In this document: positions 11,912-23,991 of the stretch, in pieces | Position numbering within the stretch: position 1 is the first letter of the stretch | Layout of the letters: each line of letters starts with the position of its first letter | Notes under the pieces: model-generated | Database searches by the model: none | The model's input: the letters and a program-made list of their open reading frames with translations, nothing else | Told to the model about the DNA's origin: nothing | DNA from: Tetrahymena elliotti 4EA | Lineage: Eukaryota > Ciliophora > Oligohymenophorea > Hymenostomatida > Tetrahymenidae | Direction of reading: 5' to 3' | Length of the DNA stretch: 64,000 nucleotides | NCBI GenBank assembly: GCA_000231825.2 | Contig: JH720294.1 | Coordinates: 2,450,654 to 2,514,653 of the forward strand | Program-made: the position numbers and the translations under genes

Positions 11912-14095
11912 TCAATCCCATAGAATATCTTTCAATTTTCCTTATTCCCAAACTGCAGCAATAACTTTTCCATCTTTTGTGTAAAAAGATCCTTAACCTT
12001 GAGGGATTCCATTAATAAAATTACCAACGTATTTTAAATTATCAACGAAATACATGGTTCCGAAGCCTTAGATTAAGTTTTGCTTCATATCACCTTCGTA
12101 TCTTATCCATAAGTTTAAGTCTAGTATTTATGAAAGATCGTTATGGTCAATTTAATTTTCTTTGTTATTATGTTCATTTCTATTAACTAAAATACCACTG
12201 CCATCATATTCTCCATTTTTCCAATCTCCTTTATATATTTCCTTTCCATTTTTGTCTTTTAGAATACCATATCCATTAGGGATATCATTTTCCATACCTC
12301 CTTAATATTCATCTTCATTTTCATAAACCTTCTTTTAAAATTTCTTTTTAGTGTTTGTAGGAGTTTGATACATATTTTTTTAGAAGGATTTTCTGAATTA
12401 GTTGACAGTGCTTTTGAATTCTATTTTAGAATCCCCTGTTGGAGTTTGATCTCCATTCTAATTATTAGTAATAGGAGTAGAAATTATACAGTTTTCTTTA
12501 TTTTCAAGAGGTAAACTCTAATCTAGCTTTAAGTTAGATTTTTATAGAAGGTTAATTGGAGTTTATAAGAGCTGTTATTTTGGGGCTTCTTTTATTTTAT
12601 TCACTGAATTTTTGTATTCTTGTTGGAGTTTTTTAAATTCTGCTTAGTTCTAAGAAATTTAATTTAAAGTGTACTCACTTTCATCTGTTTTTTGATAATT
12701 TGAAACAGAGTTAAGATGATATTCAGCTTGTTTATTAGCTTAAGAATTTTAGTTTTTTTAAATAGAATTATTCTAAGTTGCTAGAGTGCCAATAGGAATT
12801 GTATTTTTATTATCACTATTGACTATGCTATTGATTTGATGCTTTTAAGAAGAGGTTTATTTACTAGTATTTATAACTGATTGAATTGTTTTAATCGGAG
12901 ATTCTTCTATTTTTATAGGAGTTTATTATTTGTTTTTCACTTTTTCAGCTGTTTAATATGGAGTTAAATCATATAATTTTGATACATCTAATAATTCTTA
13001 TCTCTTTTGTTCATTAGCCTTCATTTATTATTATTTTTCTGCAACAAGTTTTTTTACTTTTTCAGATTTTGCTATTGCTTCATTTAGCTTTTATTGATTA
13101 TCTTGCACCTTTTAAGGAAGTTCTAACTTAAATGGTATAAATTATTATTATTATTATTATTATTACTATTGGACCTATCCAGGCATTTGATTAGTTTTGT
13201 AAAAATTAGATCCACTTTGATAGAATGTTTGTTGTGGTGATTAAACAAAACTATTTCTGCCAGTTAAAATGAAACCCTAATTTTAGTTAAATGATGGTGA
13301 TGTAGCTCTTGAAGTGGGAGTATATAATGTTTAAGCTGGTCCAAGCATATATGGATTTTATTAAGCAACTAATTGGTTTTGATTAGCTATCTAAACTGCA
13401 TTATTGAATGTGTCCTTACTTATTCTTTAAGTTTAAGGAGAAACTGCTCTCTATATAGGAGAGGACATTAAAGAATTTAATCTATGAGATGGTTAAGGAG
13501 ATAAACCTTATTTAAATAATCTTTCATTTGGAGATGTAGTAGAAGTTACATTCATAGTATTATTATTAGCAGGTAAAGATTACATAGTCAATCTGCTATT
13601 TTGTAATTACTACTACTAATGGAATGATGTCTATCTTTGAATTTTTGACATTTAGCTTCCTTAAACATATTATCCTATGTTGGACTATTATGGCATATAT
13701 TAAGCAGGGAGAAAATGCTAGTTTGGTGAGATTTATTTTTTGATTTACTCAGTATTTTGAAACTTTTAAAGCTAATTTTCCTATTTCTGATTAGATTAAG
13801 GTGATCTTAAATACTGACCTAGATCTGCTTATGACTGAGGGCCTCTATTATTTTATGTTACTTATCCTTGCTAAAAAACACTTAAATTGCTACGCATCAT
13901 AGGAGAACTAACTCCTGATGGAATCTATGATTACACCTAATATGGCTATTAAAAGAAACCTCCTACTTATTAAGGAATAGGGCTTTGCTGCATATAAGGA
14001 TTTTGGAACTATCCAACAATCCTTCCTAAAGGATGTCCTCCTTATAATTGTAGCTTTGGAGTTTATTAGACTATTTAAGGGGAAACAAAGTTCAT
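11912..14095 (-). CDS. Gln-rich protein with C-terminal MORN repeats
   Basis: Single exon, 727 residues. Residues 1-330 are Gln/Pro/Ser/Asn-rich. They include ten consecutive Gln near residues 310-320, of which nine are encoded by TAA or TAG. Residues 330-590 are a charged, partly coiled region (EKVKKLVAEKQQQ and similar). The last 130 residues hold four or five MORN motifs: NGYGILKDKNGKEIYKGDW, RYEGDMKQNLIQGFGTMYF, YVGNFINGIPQGQGSFY, ending VWEQGKL. An insert of about 25 residues separates the second and third motifs. MORN motifs commonly mediate membrane or phosphoinositide and protein contacts at cortical structures, and the family is abundant in ciliates. No enzymatic domain is attached. 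It shares a divergent 774-bp promoter region with the CacyBP-like gene. The exact role is unknown. Confidence 0.85.
13138..13167 (-). repeat. TAA trinucleotide repeat coding for poly-Gln
   Basis: On the coding (minus) strand the run reads CAA TAG followed by eight TAA codons, all in frame inside the MORN protein. It is a microsatellite made of reassigned stop codons. Confidence 0.85.
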
Positions 14096-14869
14096 TTGAA
14101 TTTTATAATTTGATTTTTTTATTTATAATTTATATTTCGGATTATTGTTTTATTCTTATACTTTTTACTTATTATGATTTATACTTAAATTTCTTAACAA
14201 AATAACTAACAAAGAAAACAAACAAACAAACAAACTAGCTAAATATCGATACATAACAATAAATATTCAAGATAAACAGTCAGAAATAGCTTCATGAAAT
14301 CAAATTCTATAGGTTAGAAACTCATTACATTTTTTCATTCATCTATCCTTCTTACGATCAAACTACTATAAATCTGGTTTTGCAATTTCTTTATCTCTCA
14401 TTAAATTAATCAAAATCTTTTGATTTAATTGTTATTTTCTATTTTTAAATAAAATTTAAATTTAAACAATTTTTATTTTAATATTTAAGAAGAGAATTTA
14501 ATTATTCACTTTGTTTGTTTGTGTTTATTATTCTTTTAAAATCTTTTTTAGATTATTTTCAACATTTTACTAATAAATCAAAGCTATCCTTTCACTGAAT
14601 TTCAATGAGGATTTGCAATTGAAAACACTGTTCATAAATTAACATTTTTTATAAATATTATAATTATTATTTATAAAATGTATTCAAATTTACAAAACAT
14701 TTCTACTAACTAAGTACAGTAAAGAAAATAAGTTTTAAGATTTTAGAAAATTATTAAGATTCTAATATTCTAGAAATGCAAATACTTTAAAAAAAGATCT
14801 TTTTTTTTTGAAAAATTTAATTAATTATTAGAAATATATTTACATACATAAAGTAATAGCATAGAAAGA
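14096..14869. promoter_or_regulatory. Divergent intergenic (shared promoter) region
   Basis: This separates the starts of the minus-strand MORN gene and the plus-strand CacyBP-like gene, so it should carry both promoters. It holds an (AAAC)n run at about 14214-14235 and several A and T tracts. No specific factor site can be named. Confidence 0.4.
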
Positions 14870-15592
14870 ATGGATTTGAAAGAATCACAACTTGATTTGG
14901 AAGAATTGAAGTCCCTCTTAGCTTAATCTAAGAGAACTAATGTTTAAGAGTTACTTAAATAGTAAATTAGACATATTGAAGTAGAAGTTGAGTAGATTTA
15001 ACAAGCCAAAGCTAGCAAAGACCAATAAAAAACTAGCTAGGATACGGAAGAATAGAAACCTATTGCAAAAACAGTAGAATAGCAATAAAACTTAAAGTTC
15101 ATCACTTTGACTAAGTATGCTTGGGATTAAAGTGGATAAAATGTGAATGTTTAGGTTTATATTGATGATATTTCTAAGGCAGACCCTTCAAATGTTTAGG
15201 TTACTTTTACCGAGCAAAGTTTGGAAGTTAAGGTTATAAATTTAAATGGTAAGAACTACAAATATGCTATTCCAAAACTTCATGATAAGATTAAACCCAG
15301 TGAATGCAAATACATTATAAAAAGCTCCTATATCTCTATTAAGATGAAAGCGGTAAAGAGCTTCTGGAGTTAATTAGTTTTCAAAGATGAAGTTTTTAAG
15401 AGCAGTGCTGAAGGAGAGAATAAGGATCCCTCAAAATCTCTTATGGATATGATGAAGAATTTATATGAAACTGGAGATGATAAAATGAAGGAAACAATTG
15501 CAAAAAGCTTCTAATAAGCTCAAAAAGAACAACTAAATCCTAATAAGAGAGAGAAATTCGGTGATAAAGATGACGATTTTGATTTTAAATGA
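14870..15592 (+). CDS. CACYBP: CacyBP/SIP-like protein (calcyclin-binding, CS and SGS domains)
   Basis: Single exon, 240 residues, about the length of human CacyBP. The N-terminal helical hairpin reads DLEELKSLLAQSKRTNVQEL, like the Siah-interacting dimerisation domain of the family (DLEEVKVLLEKATRKRV type). A CS domain follows at about residues 75-165 (ITLTKYAWDQSG, then QVTFTEQSLEVKVINLNGK). The SGS-like tail has DPSKSLMDMMKNLYETGDD, matching the family's DPSEGLMNVLKKIYEDGDD. The protein links Hsp90-type CS chemistry with S100/Siah partners in animals. Ciliates lack S100, so the partner here is unknown. It ends in an acidic DDDFDFK tail. It is divergent with the Gln-rich MORN gene upstream. 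Family assignment is strong and cellular role is inferred. Confidence 0.93.
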
Positions 15593-16566
15593 AATAAATA
15601 AAATTGCAGTCAGAATATAAAACAATAATACAAGCTAACAAAAAATACAAAAAAAATATACAAACCTACTTTAAGTTTGTATTATTTTACCTATGTAATA
15701 TTCTAATTGTAAATATTGTTGTTAAACATATTCATTTTTTATAATTTACTGTTCTTTTTGATTTTTATTCAGATTTTATTTAATTTTTTAAGGGTTTAAA
15801 GAGTCTTATTTCTTACATTAATATCTAATAAATTGCCAAACATTAAATTAATAGCTCATTCTTTTTTTCATGAGGAAATTATGAATAAAGAAATAAAAAT
15901 ACCAAATATTAGTAGAAAAGTAATAAAAATATTTCAAAAATCTGATTAAAGATCTATTTTTGATTAAGTAATAAAAAAATAATAACTTCCTCTATCAAAA
16001 ATCTAAATGTTTTTCATCACGTATAAAAGCTTCAAATTTTATATAGTTTTTCTTTTTTTCATGCTTCATTTCATTTCTGTTTTTAATACTGTAAACCCTT
16101 CAATTAAGCCAAGCGCTTATTAGTGCATTAATTAATGTTTGAATAATATAATTTCTTTAGTTTATTGAGGGTTGAAAATAACTTAATCTAATCATTAAGA
16201 AATAATGAGGTATTTATTAATTGTCAAATAAAAAAAAAACATATTTTAAAGATGAATATTTATTTATGAGAATAAATGCAAAAAGAGTAAATTTAAAGAC
16301 TATTCTTTCTTGATGTAGATATAGGAAAACAAAAGATTTATTTAGGGATCTTAGCTATGTGAAAGAATTCAATTATAGTTAGTAATAATAAAATACTTTT
16401 ATTTTTTTGTTTTTTCTCTTTGAAAAAAAACATATTTGACAAAAATGACAAAAATCATGTTAATTAATTTTCTAAAAAATTGAATAATTAATAAAAAAAA
16501 ATTGACACATTTATTCCCACCATCTTTTTCTATTGTTTAAAGATATAAAAAAGCTCAAAAAAAAAG
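15593..16566. promoter_or_regulatory. Upstream region of first tandem-family gene; 3' part duplicated at 20560-20952
   Basis: The last 400 nt or so (16150-16566) resemble 20590-20952 upstream of the third family gene, including a shared GAGGTATTTATTA-TTGTCAAA block (16207-16228 and 20671-20692). The rest is plain A+T spacer without coding signal. Confidence 0.55.
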
Positions 16567-18141
16567 ATGGATAGAAATTCTAAACCAAACGGCATCTTGT
16601 TTAAAGAAAATCCTTTTAAATTTTAAAAGAAAGCAGAGGCACCAAAATAATAAAGTAGTAGCAATTTTGAAATGTTCTTCCCCTCTAATCTAAACAGAAA
16701 TGTCGGAGATGCTCATACTAATATTGCTGCTAGACCTCAAGAAATTGCTTAATAGGAAGAAAAAAACTGGAATGGAAGAGAGTATTATGATGCTTCAATC
16801 TATGAAATAAAAATACCTATTCCCATATTTATCAACGCTAATACTCTTAAGAAATTGGATGCCGTTATGAAAGATATTTAGAACTAAATTGATTCTTATT
16901 TAAATATTCCTTAATTAAAACAATAAATTTATTAATAAATTCATAAAGAATTTACTTAAAAAAATGAAGTAATCATAAACAAATATAATTAAAGTAATGT
17001 AGCAAAAAAAAATGAAGAAAATAAGGAGGAAAAGAAAGAAAATAGTAATAATAAGTATGATGATAATAATAATAATAATAAAAATTATTAGGTAATTTAT
17101 GTTAGGAAAACCTAACCAGAATCTCAAAACAGAAGAAACTCAGGCAGTGCTTTAGATAATCATGTTAAATAAGCTCAAGTGGAATATGCTAAAGACTATA
17201 AAATGCAGAATCCAGAAACAGTATCTGTGAAGTCTCACGTTTCTGATAAGCAAAAAATATTTGGTTTGATCTCCTAATATAAACGAATTAATAAACTTGA
17301 TAGTGAAAATAAATTATTAGGAGAGTTTATATCATAAATAATGAAATAAAACAATGATAATTGCTAAATGTTGTATAATGATATACAAAAAAAACAATTA
17401 AAATAAGAATCATAACCATATCAAAAGAAAAAAGAAAATAAGTATCCTTATTTGTGTGTTTTGGAAGATTACTCACTACAACCTTCAGTTATACATCAAA
17501 TAGCTGAAAAAATCAACCCATTTGGATCAGATAGATGCACAGGAACATAGAAAACTAATTCTACTCTCAAAATTGAGACTATACATTTCAACTTTAAAAA
17601 GAATAAAGTTTTGAAAACTATTGTTTTTTCAATTTTACACGAATTACTTTGTAAAAAAAATCCTGACTAAGCAAAGAAACTTATTTACCAAAAGCTAGGC
17701 TTTATCAATTAAGCAGTCAAAGGAATTGAATTTGAAAATATAATCCTTAGATAAATCTATTTACACTTTTTATTGATAAAGCTAAAAGATGATAACCATT
17801 ATTAAAACTCAATCGAATTTTTGAAAGCTTTATTTAGCTATGAATTTCTTGTTTAATTAATCTTTGAGCACTTTTTATATTCATCTTAAAAAGATCTCAA
17901 AACTAAAATCCCATCTGAAAATATAAATGAATAATTGGAGTAAATATCAAAAGCAAATAATTTTGATTTAATCCTTTCAGATTCTTAAAAGAATGTGAAA
18001 AAATGCATGTCTTAATCTAAAAAGAAAAATATTTAAACTCCAAAAATATTCATTTAATTTGAACAATCGTTCTCATAACATTCTAGCTAACCAGTTTACT
18101 TCGTCCTTAGTCCAAATGATTAGCTTATAGCTTATGTTTGA
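16567..18141 (+). CDS. Tandem-family unknown protein, copy 1
   Basis: Single exon, 524 residues, no family recognised. The N-terminal segment contains KNWNGREYYDASIYEIKIPI, followed by PIFINANTLKKL. The motif I-x-I-P-I-P-x-F-(I/V) is shared with all intact copies. Next come an IHKEF block, a charged low-complexity linker with Asn runs (about residues 130-190), and a conserved C-terminal half from about residue 300. That half includes HFNFKKNKVLKTIVFSILHE, then AKKLIYQKLGFINQ, then LRQIYLHFLLIKLKDDNHY. It ends PVYFVLSPNDQLIAYV. The helical C-terminal half could be a folded domain. There are no transmembrane helices, signal peptide or catalytic motif. It is most similar to copy 3 (20953-22481), with which it also shares the upstream flank. 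The function is unknown. Confidence 0.85.
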
Positions 18142-18705
18142 TAAGATTAAAACCTAATTATTGACAAAATTAAAATCAATAATACATTAACAATTAAAAT
18201 TCAAAAAATTTAAAAAAATTTGAAACAAAAAATATTTTGTTTTTAAAATATACAATTTCACTAATATATTTTATTCCTTTTCTATCATTTTATCTATAAA
18301 TTCTTTTAAATTTTGCTTTAAATAATTTAATTACTATAAAAAATAATCATTCAATAAATATCTTACCTTATTATAATTCCATAAAGAACATTTCTTATAA
18401 GTTTTTAGTTTTGAGAAAAGAATATTTTATTCATAAAAATATATTTAGGTTAGGATTAAATTAGATTAAATGATATAGAAAAATTAGCAAAAATATTTAT
18501 TTTTGTGGTTTGATCAGAAAGGGTAATATGAAATTAGTAAAAAAATCTAAACCCACTTATTTTATTTCTTAACAAAAATAATAAATTTGTTAACACAACT
18601 TTTTTTGTACTAATTATTATACTAAGTGATAAAAAGGAATGATTGTTTATCAAAAATTAATTAATTGATTTAGTTTTTGAAAAAAGGTGAAAAAAAAAGA
18701 TAAAA
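18142..18705. other. Spacer between family copies 1 and 2
   Basis: A+T-rich, no coding signal. I did not see the upstream block shared by copies 1 and 3 here. Confidence 0.5.
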
Positions 18706-20253
18706 ATGAGTAGAAATAATTTCGAGCCAAATAGGAATAGGAGTAGAAATAATTACAATAGTAATAGCAATAGTAATTACAATAACTACAATAATATTAA
18801 CAACAACAATAATAGTAATCACAACAATATTAACTATAACAATAATATCAACAACAACATCAATAATAATAACAACAACAACAACAACAACAACAATAAC
18901 TATTACTCTAATAATTTAATAGGCAATTAAAATAATTTTCCACAATAAAATCCAATTGTTGGTGGTAATAGAGATGAATAACATTAAGAGAGGAGAGAGA
19001 AAAAGAATTGGGATGGAGAATGTTATGATGCGAAAATAAATGATGTAATAATTCCTATTCCTAAATTTGTCAACTTTTCAAACATAAGATAGCTGTTTGA
19101 GGTGATAGAGGTAATAAATAAAGAAGTTAATGAATTTTCAAGCTCTCCTGAATAAAAAAAACAAATATTATAATAAATTCATTATGAATTTGTTTAAAAA
19201 AATAAAAAAATAATATAAGGATAAGAAAAGGATACTTAGGCTAATAGTTTAGAATAACATGTTCAGAAATAAAATGAAATATATAATTAAAAAAACACAG
19301 GAAAAGCTTCAGATTCAAATTCACATGTATCTCACAATTCTTAAAAATCTGAAAAAAAAGAAGGTTTAATCAAAAGCTATAAAATTTAGAACAAACAGTT
19401 GTTAGGTTAATACAAAAACGAATTAGGAAATTTCTTGGCATAAAAAATCTTAGATAACTAATCAAATAGTCATGATTTATATAAAGAAATACAAGAATAA
19501 ATAAAAAGCAAATCATAGAAGGAATAATCAAAAAACAAAAATTCACCAAATAAATTGCCATATTTATTTATTAAAGAGGACTATCAAGCTAATTAAGAAG
19601 AATTAAATTTAATATTATAAAAAATTAATGAATTCGGAGTTGATAGATCCCCGGTATAAGAATAAATTAATGAAGTACTAAATACTAATTCTATTAGCAT
19701 TGATTTTAAGTAAAATAAACTCTTGAAAACAACTGTTTTTGGAATTTTTCACTATCTGATTTGTTAGTAATAAAAATATTAAGCAAAGAAATTTATCTTT
19801 AAACTTTTAGGATATATTAACCCAAAGAGCAAAGGAAATGAATCAGAAAATATTATTCTCAGATAGATTTTCTTACACATATTGTTGTTAATCATTAAAG
19901 ATGGCAATCATATGTAAAAAACATCTGAATTCATTAAAGAATTGTTTGATTTTGAATTCCTCTCTTCATTAATCCTTAAACACTTTTAACAAAATGCTTA
20001 GAAGATTCTAAAAATAAAAACTCCAACTAACAATCTAATTGAACAAGTTGATTAAATAGCAAATGCAAATAACATAAATCTTTATCTGATTGACGGTCAG
20101 TCAAAGATCTAGAAATTTTTACATTTTAAACAGAAAAATAATACTAAACCTCAACAAATATTTTTTTATTTTTAATCAACTTTGTCTCAGCCACCTAAAT
20201 TACCAATTTACTATATTGCTTAACCAAATGATATAATTCTCGCTTTTGTGTGA
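18706..20253 (+). CDS. Tandem-family unknown protein, copy 2, with long poly-Asn N-terminus
   Basis: Single exon, 515 residues. After NNFEPNRNRSR the first 75 residues are almost pure Asn, with Tyr, Ser, Ile and His interruptions, encoded by an AAT/AAC tract. The family core then follows: KNWDGECYDAKINDVIIPIP with KFVNF, an IHYEF block, a charged linker, then FKQNKLLKTTVFGIFHYLIC, KKFIFKLLGYINPKSKG and LRQIFLHILLLIIKDGNH. The end reads PIYYIAQPNDIILAFV. Order and spacing match copies 1, 3 and 4, but identity is much lower than between 1 and 3, so this is an older duplicate. Poly-Asn tracts in ciliate proteins are commonly disordered. The function is unknown. Confidence 0.85.
18739..18905 (+). 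repeat. AAT/AAC trinucleotide tract coding for poly-Asn
   Basis: Near-continuous AAY codons encode about 50 Asn in the N-terminus of family copy 2. The other copies lack it or have only short Asn runs. Confidence 0.9.
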
Positions 20254-20952
20254 TTCTTCTTCTTCTTAAAATTTTCTTATGGTCTAAGTAATGTAGTAAG
20301 AATAATATAAAAATTATTTTTTTAAAAGCACAAATTCATTTTAATAAATACAATTAATGTTTTTGTGTGGTTTATTTTTCATTAAATAAGTTTTCTTCTA
20401 TTTAAATTAGTCTTCTTCTGTTTAATAAATCTTGAAAAGAAATCTAATATCAAATAAATTCTGAAATTAATTAAAAATATAAATTCTATGTTCATAATTA
20501 GCAAAAAAACAAATGATAATTTATCAATATCAAATACAGATATTTATATATTGCATATCTTATATTTTACTTTATTTTTCATATGTTAGGAAAATTATTG
20601 AGTATCTTATTGATTTTTTCTTTGGTTTTTTAGGATTGAAAATAGCTTCATCTAATAATTAAGAGATGATGAGGTATTTATTATTTGTCAAACAATATTT
20701 ATAATAAATTGCATTTTAAAGACGTATATTTATTTATGAGAAACAAAAATAAAAAAAAAGGTAAAAAGAGTAAAAATATAAAGAAAATTCTTTTCTGAAA
20801 AAAAAAAAAGATGTATTTTAGAATGAGTGAATTAAATAATAGATGCAAAAAGAAAATACTTTTATTTTTTGCTTTTTTACTTAAAATAAAGAAACAAATT
20901 TGAAAAAAATCATAATAATTTAAATTTAGATAAAAAAGCAAAAAATAATAGA
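20254..20952. promoter_or_regulatory. Spacer with upstream block duplicated from copy 1
   Basis: From about 20590 to the next start the sequence aligns with the flank of copy 1 (about 16150-16566), including the GAGGTATTTATTA block, a TATTTATTTATGAGAA block and the A-rich leader. The duplication unit therefore contained the promoter as well as the gene. Confidence 0.55.
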
Positions 20953-22481
20953 TGGATACAAATTTTGAACCAAAATTCTAATTTAAACCATATCCTTTTT
21001 AATTTGAAAATAAAGTAGGGGTAGTAAAGGAATAAAATAATATTGGTTTTAACAAGTTCTTCCCTTCTAAGCCAAGTATAAATGAAGATAATTTATAGAC
21101 TTTTTCCACCGCTAAATCTAACTAAATTACTAAATAAGAAGATTGGAAAGGAGAATGTTACTATGCTAAAATCAATGAGATAGAAATACCTATTCCAACA
21201 TTTGTTAGCTTTACTACTGTTAAGAAATTTTTCGATGTTTTGGAGGAAATTTAAAAATAAGTTGATTCTTATATAGAAATCCCTTAGTTGAAATAATAAG
21301 TTTATTAATAAATTCATAAAGAATTTGCTAAAAAAAATGAAGCTATGATTAATAAATATAATTAAAATAATGTAGCAAAAAAAAATGAGGAAAATCTAGA
21401 GGGAAAGAAGGAAAGTAATCAGATAAAGCCCACTCTACTTAGTAAACCCTAGCCAGAATCTCATAAAAGAGGAAACTCAAGTTGCGGGCTAGATTAGCAT
21501 GTTAAATAAGCTCAAGCGGAATATGCTAAAGACCATAAAGCTCAGAATCCAGAAACAGTATCTGTGAAGTCTCATGTTTCTGATAAGCCTAAAATGTGTG
21601 GTTTAATATCCAAATATAAAAGAATTAACAAACTTGATAGCTAAAATAAGTTTTTAGGAAATTTTTTTAAAGATATAATGAACTAAAACAAATCAAATTG
21701 CTATATATTGTATAATGATATACAAGTAAAAGTATAAAAATAAGAATCATAAAAACCAAATCAAAAGAAAAAAGAAAATAAGTATCCTTATTTGTTTCTT
21801 TTGGAAGATTACTAACTACATCCTTCAGTTATAGACAAAATAGCTGAAAAAATTAATCCATTTGGATCAGATAAATGTACAGCAACATAGAAAATTAATT
21901 CTGCTCTCAAAACTGATACTATACATTTCAACTTTAAAGAGAATAAAGTTTTGAAAACTATTGTTTTTTCAACTTTATATGAATTATTTTGTAAAAAAAA
22001 TCCTGACTAAGCAAAGAAATTTATTTACCAAAAGCTAGGCTTTATCAATCCAGGAATCAAAGGATTTGAAAATGAAAATATAATCCTTAGATAAATCTAT
22101 TTACATTTCTTATTGATAAAGTTAAAAGATGATAACCATTATGAAAATTCAATCGAATTTTTGAAATAGTTATTTAGCTTTGAATTTCTTGCTTAATTAA
22201 TACTAGAGCACTTTTTATTTTCATCTTAAAAAGATCTCAAAATTAAAAACACATCTGAAAATATAAATGAATAATTGGAGTAATTATCAAAAGCAAATAA
22301 TTTTGATTTAATCCTTTCAGATTATTTACAGAATGTGAAAAAATGCATGTCTTAATCTGAAAAGAAATATATTTAAGCTCCAAAAATATTCATTTATTTT
22401 GAACAATCATTCTCATAGCATTCTAATTAACCAGTTTACTTCGTTCTTAGTCCCAATGATTAGCTTATAGCTTACATTTGA
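20953..22481 (+). CDS. Tandem-family unknown protein, copy 3, frameshifted near the start
   Basis: The body of the gene is intact in the frame that ends with TGA at 22479. It reads DWKGECYYAKINEIEIPIPT, then IHKEFAKKNEAMINKYNQ, then HFNFKENKVLKTIVFSTLYE, then KLGFINPGIKGFENENIILR, ending QPVYFVLSPNDQLIAYI. The expected start at 20953 (MDTNFEPKFQFKPYPF) is in a different frame. The two frames differ by one missing base, best placed in the T run at 20997-21000 by comparison with copy 1. The body frame has a TGA at 20967 and no ATG until about 21344. As written, the copy is either a very recent pseudogene, a sequencing or assembly error, or uses a shorter start that loses about 125 residues. It is the nearest relative of copy 1; both share VSVKSHVSDK and many longer identical blocks. 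The function is unknown. Confidence 0.75.
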
Positions 22482-23991
22482 TGGGATTAAAACCTATTTA
22501 TAGACAAAATTAAAAGTAAGGATATTAAATTCCAAAAATTTCAAACAACAAATATTTTAATTTTAAATGAATAAAGTCTCAAATCATTATTATTTTCTTG
22601 AGTTTTTCGGTTTAAATATTCTTGTTTGCTTTTATTATCTATCGTTTATTTGTCTACAAATTCTTTTAAATTTTTCTTTTAAGAATTTAGTTACTAAATT
22701 TAATAAATGCTCAATAAAATATCTCTAGATTACATTTATTTCCATAATTCCATAAAGCGTTAGAAACAAATATTTTATTAATTTGTATTAAAAGATTATG
22801 TGTTTTTAAATAAAATGATGACATATCTTTTGAAAGTTTTAAGATATTTTTTGTAGGTTAATCAATATAAAATAAAAGTTTTGAATTGTGAAATTTACTA
22901 AGGAAGATAATAGAACAAATACAATACGATCTTTTAAATTATAGACAACATAAATATCTTATTTTTTAAATGATATATTGAATTATATACTCCCTCCCTA
23001 CCCATCTAAGTTGAAAGAAGTATCATATGTATTATTCAAGTGTAATTTATTAAATCTATTTAAAGTCATTAATAAAATCATTTAAAAAATTTAAATGGTT
23101 ATGTAATAAGTAAATGAATGTCATTCAAAAAGTTTCACAAAAAAAGTAAAATAAAATGCTTGAATTAATATTTAACTTTATCGCAAATTTATGTTGCTCT
23201 ATTTTTTTATCAATCTCTTATTAAAAAATAAAATACTAAAAGTAAAAGATTTTTTGATATAGATAAATACTATTCAAAAATCTAATGGTTCGGAAACTAT
23301 TTTTTTGGGTGACTAAGAATATATTTAAAATTAAATCATTGGGAAAATTTTAAAAATTCTTTTTGGCTACATGACTTACTCCTAAATTTTATATTTCAGT
23401 CTCCCCACTTTCATAGAAAAAAAGTCAAAATTAAGATAAAAAAAGAAATCTTATATAAAAATAGTCTTATAATAGAGGAGACCTTATTCAAGAGGTACTC
23501 TGGTATTTATTAGATTCTTATTTTATTACTATTTACCCCTACATTATTTAGGGGTGTCAAAAATATGAATTTTTTATCATTATTTTATTGTCAGATTTAG
23601 AAATTACATTTAATGCTGTAAAAATGTTCCTTTCAATAAAATTCTTAAAACAGATTTTAGAGATATTTCATGTTTGATCTAATTCCTACTTGAGAAGAAA
23701 ATCAGATTAAAATATTGTAAATTTTTAGTTATCTAAATAAAATGCTTTTTTTCTTTCTTTCTTTTGGTTGGCGGATTGATATCTAAAAATATTAATTAAT
23801 AAATAAAATCTAATCTAGAAATTTTCTTTAAATAATTACGACCCAAAAAAAAATAATAATAACAACTGTTATTTGTGATAAAAGATAATCAATTTATAAA
23901 TTAAAAAAAATTTACAAATTTAATTTTAAGAGCTAATTAAAAAACTAAATAAAACAAAAGCTAATTAAGTATCTTTAGTTATAAAGTATAA
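22482..23991. other. 1.5-kb spacer with hairpin and a C-rich motif
   Basis: No gene was seen. It contains a C-rich motif TACTCCCTCCCTACCCATC at 22988-23006 and a perfect 7-bp inverted repeat ACCCCTA/TAGGGGT at 23535-23555. Some blocks (about 23340-23480) are less A+T-rich than the surroundings without forming a recognisable reading frame. Confidence 0.45.
23535..23555. repeat. Perfect inverted repeat (7-bp arms, 7-nt loop)
   Basis: ACCCCTA, then CATTATT, then TAGGGGT. The G/C-containing arms stand out in an A+T spacer. No U run typical of a bacterial-type terminator follows, and the role is unknown. Confidence 0.7.
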
